From the NCBI GenBank assembly GCA_008711295.1, contig VUYV01000298.1, positions 1 to 64,000 on the forward strand: 64,000 nt of DNA, in the 5' to 3' direction. Positions 60,521 through 64,000 of this stretch are shown in pieces; positions within the stretch are counted from its first letter, which is position 1; every line of letters starts with the position of its first letter. The notes under the pieces are model-generated. The model saw nothing but the letters and a program-made list of their open reading frames with translations, had not been told where the DNA came from and made no database searches. The DNA is from Anarhynchus alexandrinus (Eukaryota; Chordata; Aves; Charadriiformes; Charadriidae). A program made the translations under genes and the position numbers.

Positions 60521-63233
60521 CGAGTGCTTGCAGGAATTCAGTAGCTGTCTTTAAGCAACATCACAGGTACCTCTGCCCTGCCCTTAACATCACCAGTAAG
60601 TGATGTAGGTGAAGCAGGTTCCTCTCAGACTGCTCCTCCTCTGACCTGCTTATCACTCTCCTTTGGTCTTCTTTCCATTCTGTCATTTCTTTTTCAGTGT
60701 CTACCAAAATAATACCTGAATCTGTGGTCGTTAGATTTGATTCCTTTCCCTTTGTGGTCTCATTCCTTTCTGCCAGTGTCATGGTACCTGTTTTCAAGAC
60801 AAGCCATCTTGTTTCCTTCTGTGCAAGTTTTTTTCTCATCCCTACTTTTATTCATTCACCATGAGAAGGATTCTCACTTCTGTTCTTTTACACTGTGCCA
60901 GTATTTAATTTCCTTGCCAATACTTTCCTTCCTAAATCACTTTGTTCCCTTTTCCAGTCCATACCAACCAATATCCATCAGCACTTTGAGTCTTACGTTC
61001 TATTTTTTTATGCTTGCATAAAACTGGGTTTTCTCTACTAAAAAGTCCATTTTCCCCAAAGGTGGTAATAACTGCCATGATCTTTCACATCAAATCCTTA
61101 TTCAGCTACTTTGTTCCTTGTCTTGGTTTCTAGCTCATGTCATCCTTCTGCTATCATCCTTTCCCCCTCGCTTTTTATTTCACTTTCACCTCCTCCCCTT
61201 CACTTTTACCCATGAACTACTTTTTCCCTTAAGTTTCTATTACCAGCCATGCAGCAATTCTTATATTTTCTAACTAACTTAGTCCCTGTTGCAGTTCTAC
61301 CTCTCCCCCCCTCATTTTTCATGAGAACCCATTAATTTGTTCTCCTGTGCTCTTTCTTTCCTGGTACGGTTAGGTTTTGACATGGGTGAAGAGTATCGAA
61401 AAGCAGTAGATGCTCCAGACTGGATGATAGTATAGAGATGAGAGACTTGATCTTTATTAGCATTTATCTCATCTTTCAGACCTTTCCTCCTCTATCTTTT
61501 ATGACCTCCCCTGTAGATGGCTTCTGCACAGACAGCTGAAAATTGACGGTTTCAAATTAAGATAAACAAGTATTTCTGGAAATTCTGAATTCTCTGGGAA
61601 ACGCTGATTCAAAACAGGGAAGTTATTTGTCCAAGGCATCGTACCCACCAACCTCACCACACAATTTTCTGTGCCTAAGCAAGCCCTGCCCTTTGCTGCT
61701 CGTTTAGAGCCACACAAACAACTGTGCTGGAGCAAGGAGGAGCTAATCTGGAGGCAGGAGTACCATCTGTGGGTGAAGAGGGCACTCTGTGGTTCAGACT
61801 GGCTTCAGCAATACCTACCAGCACGCGTGAAACCACAGCCCACAATAGAAAAACTGTAGTAATCAGTTCTTTTGTTCCCCACATGCCTCAGTGATTGTGT
61901 CTCACTTACCAAGAAGCTTGTTTGATTTTGCTAGGTGAGAAGGAAGCAAATGCATTCATTTGGTCTCAGATTAAAACTAAATGACTGCTGCCCAATAAAG
62001 AAATCTCTTAGGTCAACTAGAAGGCACCTGGGATGGGAATTGCAGCATGGAGAGCATTGCAGGTAAGTGTCTGCTCCCATCACATTATTCCTTCAGATGC
62101 TGGACTAACATAGTTTGGTATGAGCTGGTCATCAGAACCTAAACAACTACATCTCTAGCAATGCTGCCCTCACCCACTGTTTTTCATGTTTAATTGCCTC
62201 AGGCTTTCACACAAAGATGTAAAGATTATATAAAAGTAATACCGTGTCAAAACTGATAGCACTGAGAGATTTCAAAGACAATACAGGTTTCTCTGCCACC
62301 ACCAATACATTGTTTGGGTTTTTTTAAGAAACCTTTACCAGTAATAACTTCAAAATTACTGCAGCACCACTACTCCCATGACACACTTGCAGATATGTCA
62401 GTAGTTTTAGATCCTGTTTCTAGAGGCTTGTGTTAGATCTTGAAGATATAACCACAACTGAAATCAGATGGCATTCTTATTTGATATTATTTTAAAAATC
62501 AACTACAGATATATATTCTAGCCTAAAAATAGATTTATAACCTTTAAGGAGAGCAAAACCAGTGTATGACAATATAGTCTAGAACTGTGAATTAAACAAG
62601 CTGTCAGATTTCAAGGGAGCATAATTTCAGCTGTTGATGTAGACTGCTAGCTTCTAATTTAGCCATAACTTAGTCAATATCAGACATAATTCCCTTGCTT
62701 AAAAAGTTATTAAAATTTTAATAAAACCAAGGAGATGCTAGGACAAAAGTATATTAAGATGGCATAAAAGTTGTGCATACATATCATTAATTTAAAGACA
62801 GACTAGATGTTAATTAGAATGACTTAATTGAATATTTCCAAATATGAACACTTTTAGATTCATTTGGAATGCATTTTCAATTTTGAATACAGCAGGCTTC
62901 AATTGCTTAATACCAATGGAAGTCTGAATCCCTGTAAAGTTGTCCTCATATGCGACCGACATATAAATGCTAGGGGTACATATATGTGAGTTGTTCTTAC
63001 TTGTTACATAATAGCTGGGTTTGTATGTTACAGGCACTGACATATGAGATCTGCATCAGACCTGAGGTCTGCGTAGCTTTTTTTGGCAAGTGTATGCAAT
63101 GTAATCTATACACTTTCAGTAACTGATGCAGAGTGAACTCAAGGAGACAAGTTTATGTAGAAGCCAAGTGTTTAAGTTACTTATCAAAATTAAGCTCAAA
63201 GGAAATTTTTCAGTCTTGCTGAACTCAGGTTTA

Positions 63234-63274
63234 GGGGTTGGGTTTTGGTGGGGGGGAGTTGGGGTTTGTGGGGG
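63234..63274 (+). other. Putative G-quadruplex-forming run
   Basis: Within 41 bases there are runs of 4, 3, 2, 7, 4 and 5 G separated by short T-rich loops (for example 'ggggttgggttttggt' and 'ttggggtttgtggggg'). This satisfies the usual four-run G3+ rule with loops of up to seven bases. It sits on the plus strand, which is the non-template (coding-like) strand's complement for GRIK1, so the nascent GRIK1 pre-mRNA would carry the C-rich version. Confidence 0.7.
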
Positions 63275-64000
63275 TTTTTTTGCTTTCTTTTCATTCTCCA
63301 TCTATCAAAGCAGGAAATTATGATGAGCTATAGTTCCTATCTTCTTCCTATCTAAATATAAGCTACCACTTTATAGAGTCTGCAAACAGTCATTTATAGC
63401 TATGAGGTACACATGAGTAATTGGAACCTGGTTTCTTTAATTTCCAAGTGGATTTAGCTTTCAACAAAACATCCTAGAATGTATTCAGCTCATTTGCTAA
63501 AAATTTGTTAGAGAATGCACTCTTCTTATATGAACAAACTAAGATTTTCCCTTAAGCCCTTGAGTATCTATGTGCATATTGCTATTTTATTAGTTAATTT
63601 GCCAGTGTAGTAGTTGATATGCTCCTGGGTTGCTTTGAGAGTGTGCAGAGTATTTGCACACTGTGCCTCATATATACATACGAAGAATCTGTTCTGGTCT
63701 ACCAGCACTGGGGTGTCCCATAAGCAGATATTATTCCGGGTAACTATAGTTTGATAAAGCTTTTCGGTTAAAAGCTACATTATATGTATATGTTTTCCTA
63801 AATGTCTTTGGGGTTTTTTGCTTGTTGATTCTTATATGGCTCAAAAATAACAATAAGTTTTTCCAAGCAAAATAACAACCCTAAAAACATAAGCACATTC
63901 ACAATGTGTATGGCGAAACACCTCTTACTCACCCAGACCTACAGAAGGAAAGAAATACATTGGGAAAGGTACAGTAAAGTCATTCCATGTTTGGATCAAG

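Larger units (their letters stand above)
19360..64000 (-). other. GRIK1: GRIK1 intron 1 (partial, >44.6 kb)
   Basis: Everything above exon 2 lacks any GRIK1 exon I can recognise, and no signal-peptide exon ending in the expected ...RIG split codon was seen. In mammals intron 1 of GRIK1 is very large, so placing this block in intron 1 is the simplest reading, though that is inference. From 19360 to 33380 only a MIR-like remnant (26661-26730) and a G-rich tract (30572-30611) stand out. From 33.4 to 59.6 kb there are nine CR1 fragments. A purine microsatellite lies at 44.15-44.59 kb, a minisatellite at 48.57-48.85 kb and a G-rich run at 63.23 kb. GC-rich patches at 42.7-43.1 and 46.9-47.8 kb give chance open frames only. 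Confidence 0.7.

Overview
This window is avian-type nuclear DNA lying almost entirely inside one very large gene. The evidence is a set of spliced exons on the minus strand with consensus splice sites, long AT-leaning introns, and many CR1 (chicken repeat 1) non-LTR retrotransposon copies, the main interspersed repeat of birds (also found in crocodilians and turtles). There are no bacterial-style genes or operons. Most open reading frames longer than 60 codons are chance or CR1-derived.

The one gene I can identify is GRIK1, the kainate-type ionotropic glutamate receptor subunit GluK1, transcribed right to left. Three consecutive coding exons are present: exon 2 at 19192-19359, exon 3 at 16509-16766 and exon 4 at 8800-8981. 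Together they encode about 200 residues of the extracellular amino-terminal (LIVBP-like) domain. Exon 1 (5'UTR, signal peptide) is not visible up to 64000, so intron 1 exceeds 44.6 kb here. Exon 5 is not visible down to position 1, so intron 4 exceeds 8.7 kb. Transmembrane and ligand-binding exons lie outside the window to the left.

Layout: 1-8799, part of intron 4, no recognised repeat. 8800-8981, exon 4. 8982-16508, intron 3, with a decayed MIR-like SINE, a 137-base assembly gap and one exon-like open stretch on the plus strand. 16509-16766, exon 3. 16767-19191, intron 2. 19192-19359, exon 2. 19360-64000, part of intron 1, with a second MIR-like remnant near 26.7 kb and then nine CR1 fragments between 33 and 60 kb, a purine-rich microsatellite split by a CR1, a GGGCAGG-type minisatellite at 48.6-48.8 kb, and a G-quadruplex-like run at 63.2 kb.

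I found no convincing new biological system. The items most worth checking are the exon-like segment at 11853-12020, the Jeffreys-core-like minisatellite, the G-rich tracts, and the arrangement of CR1 copies in intron 1.
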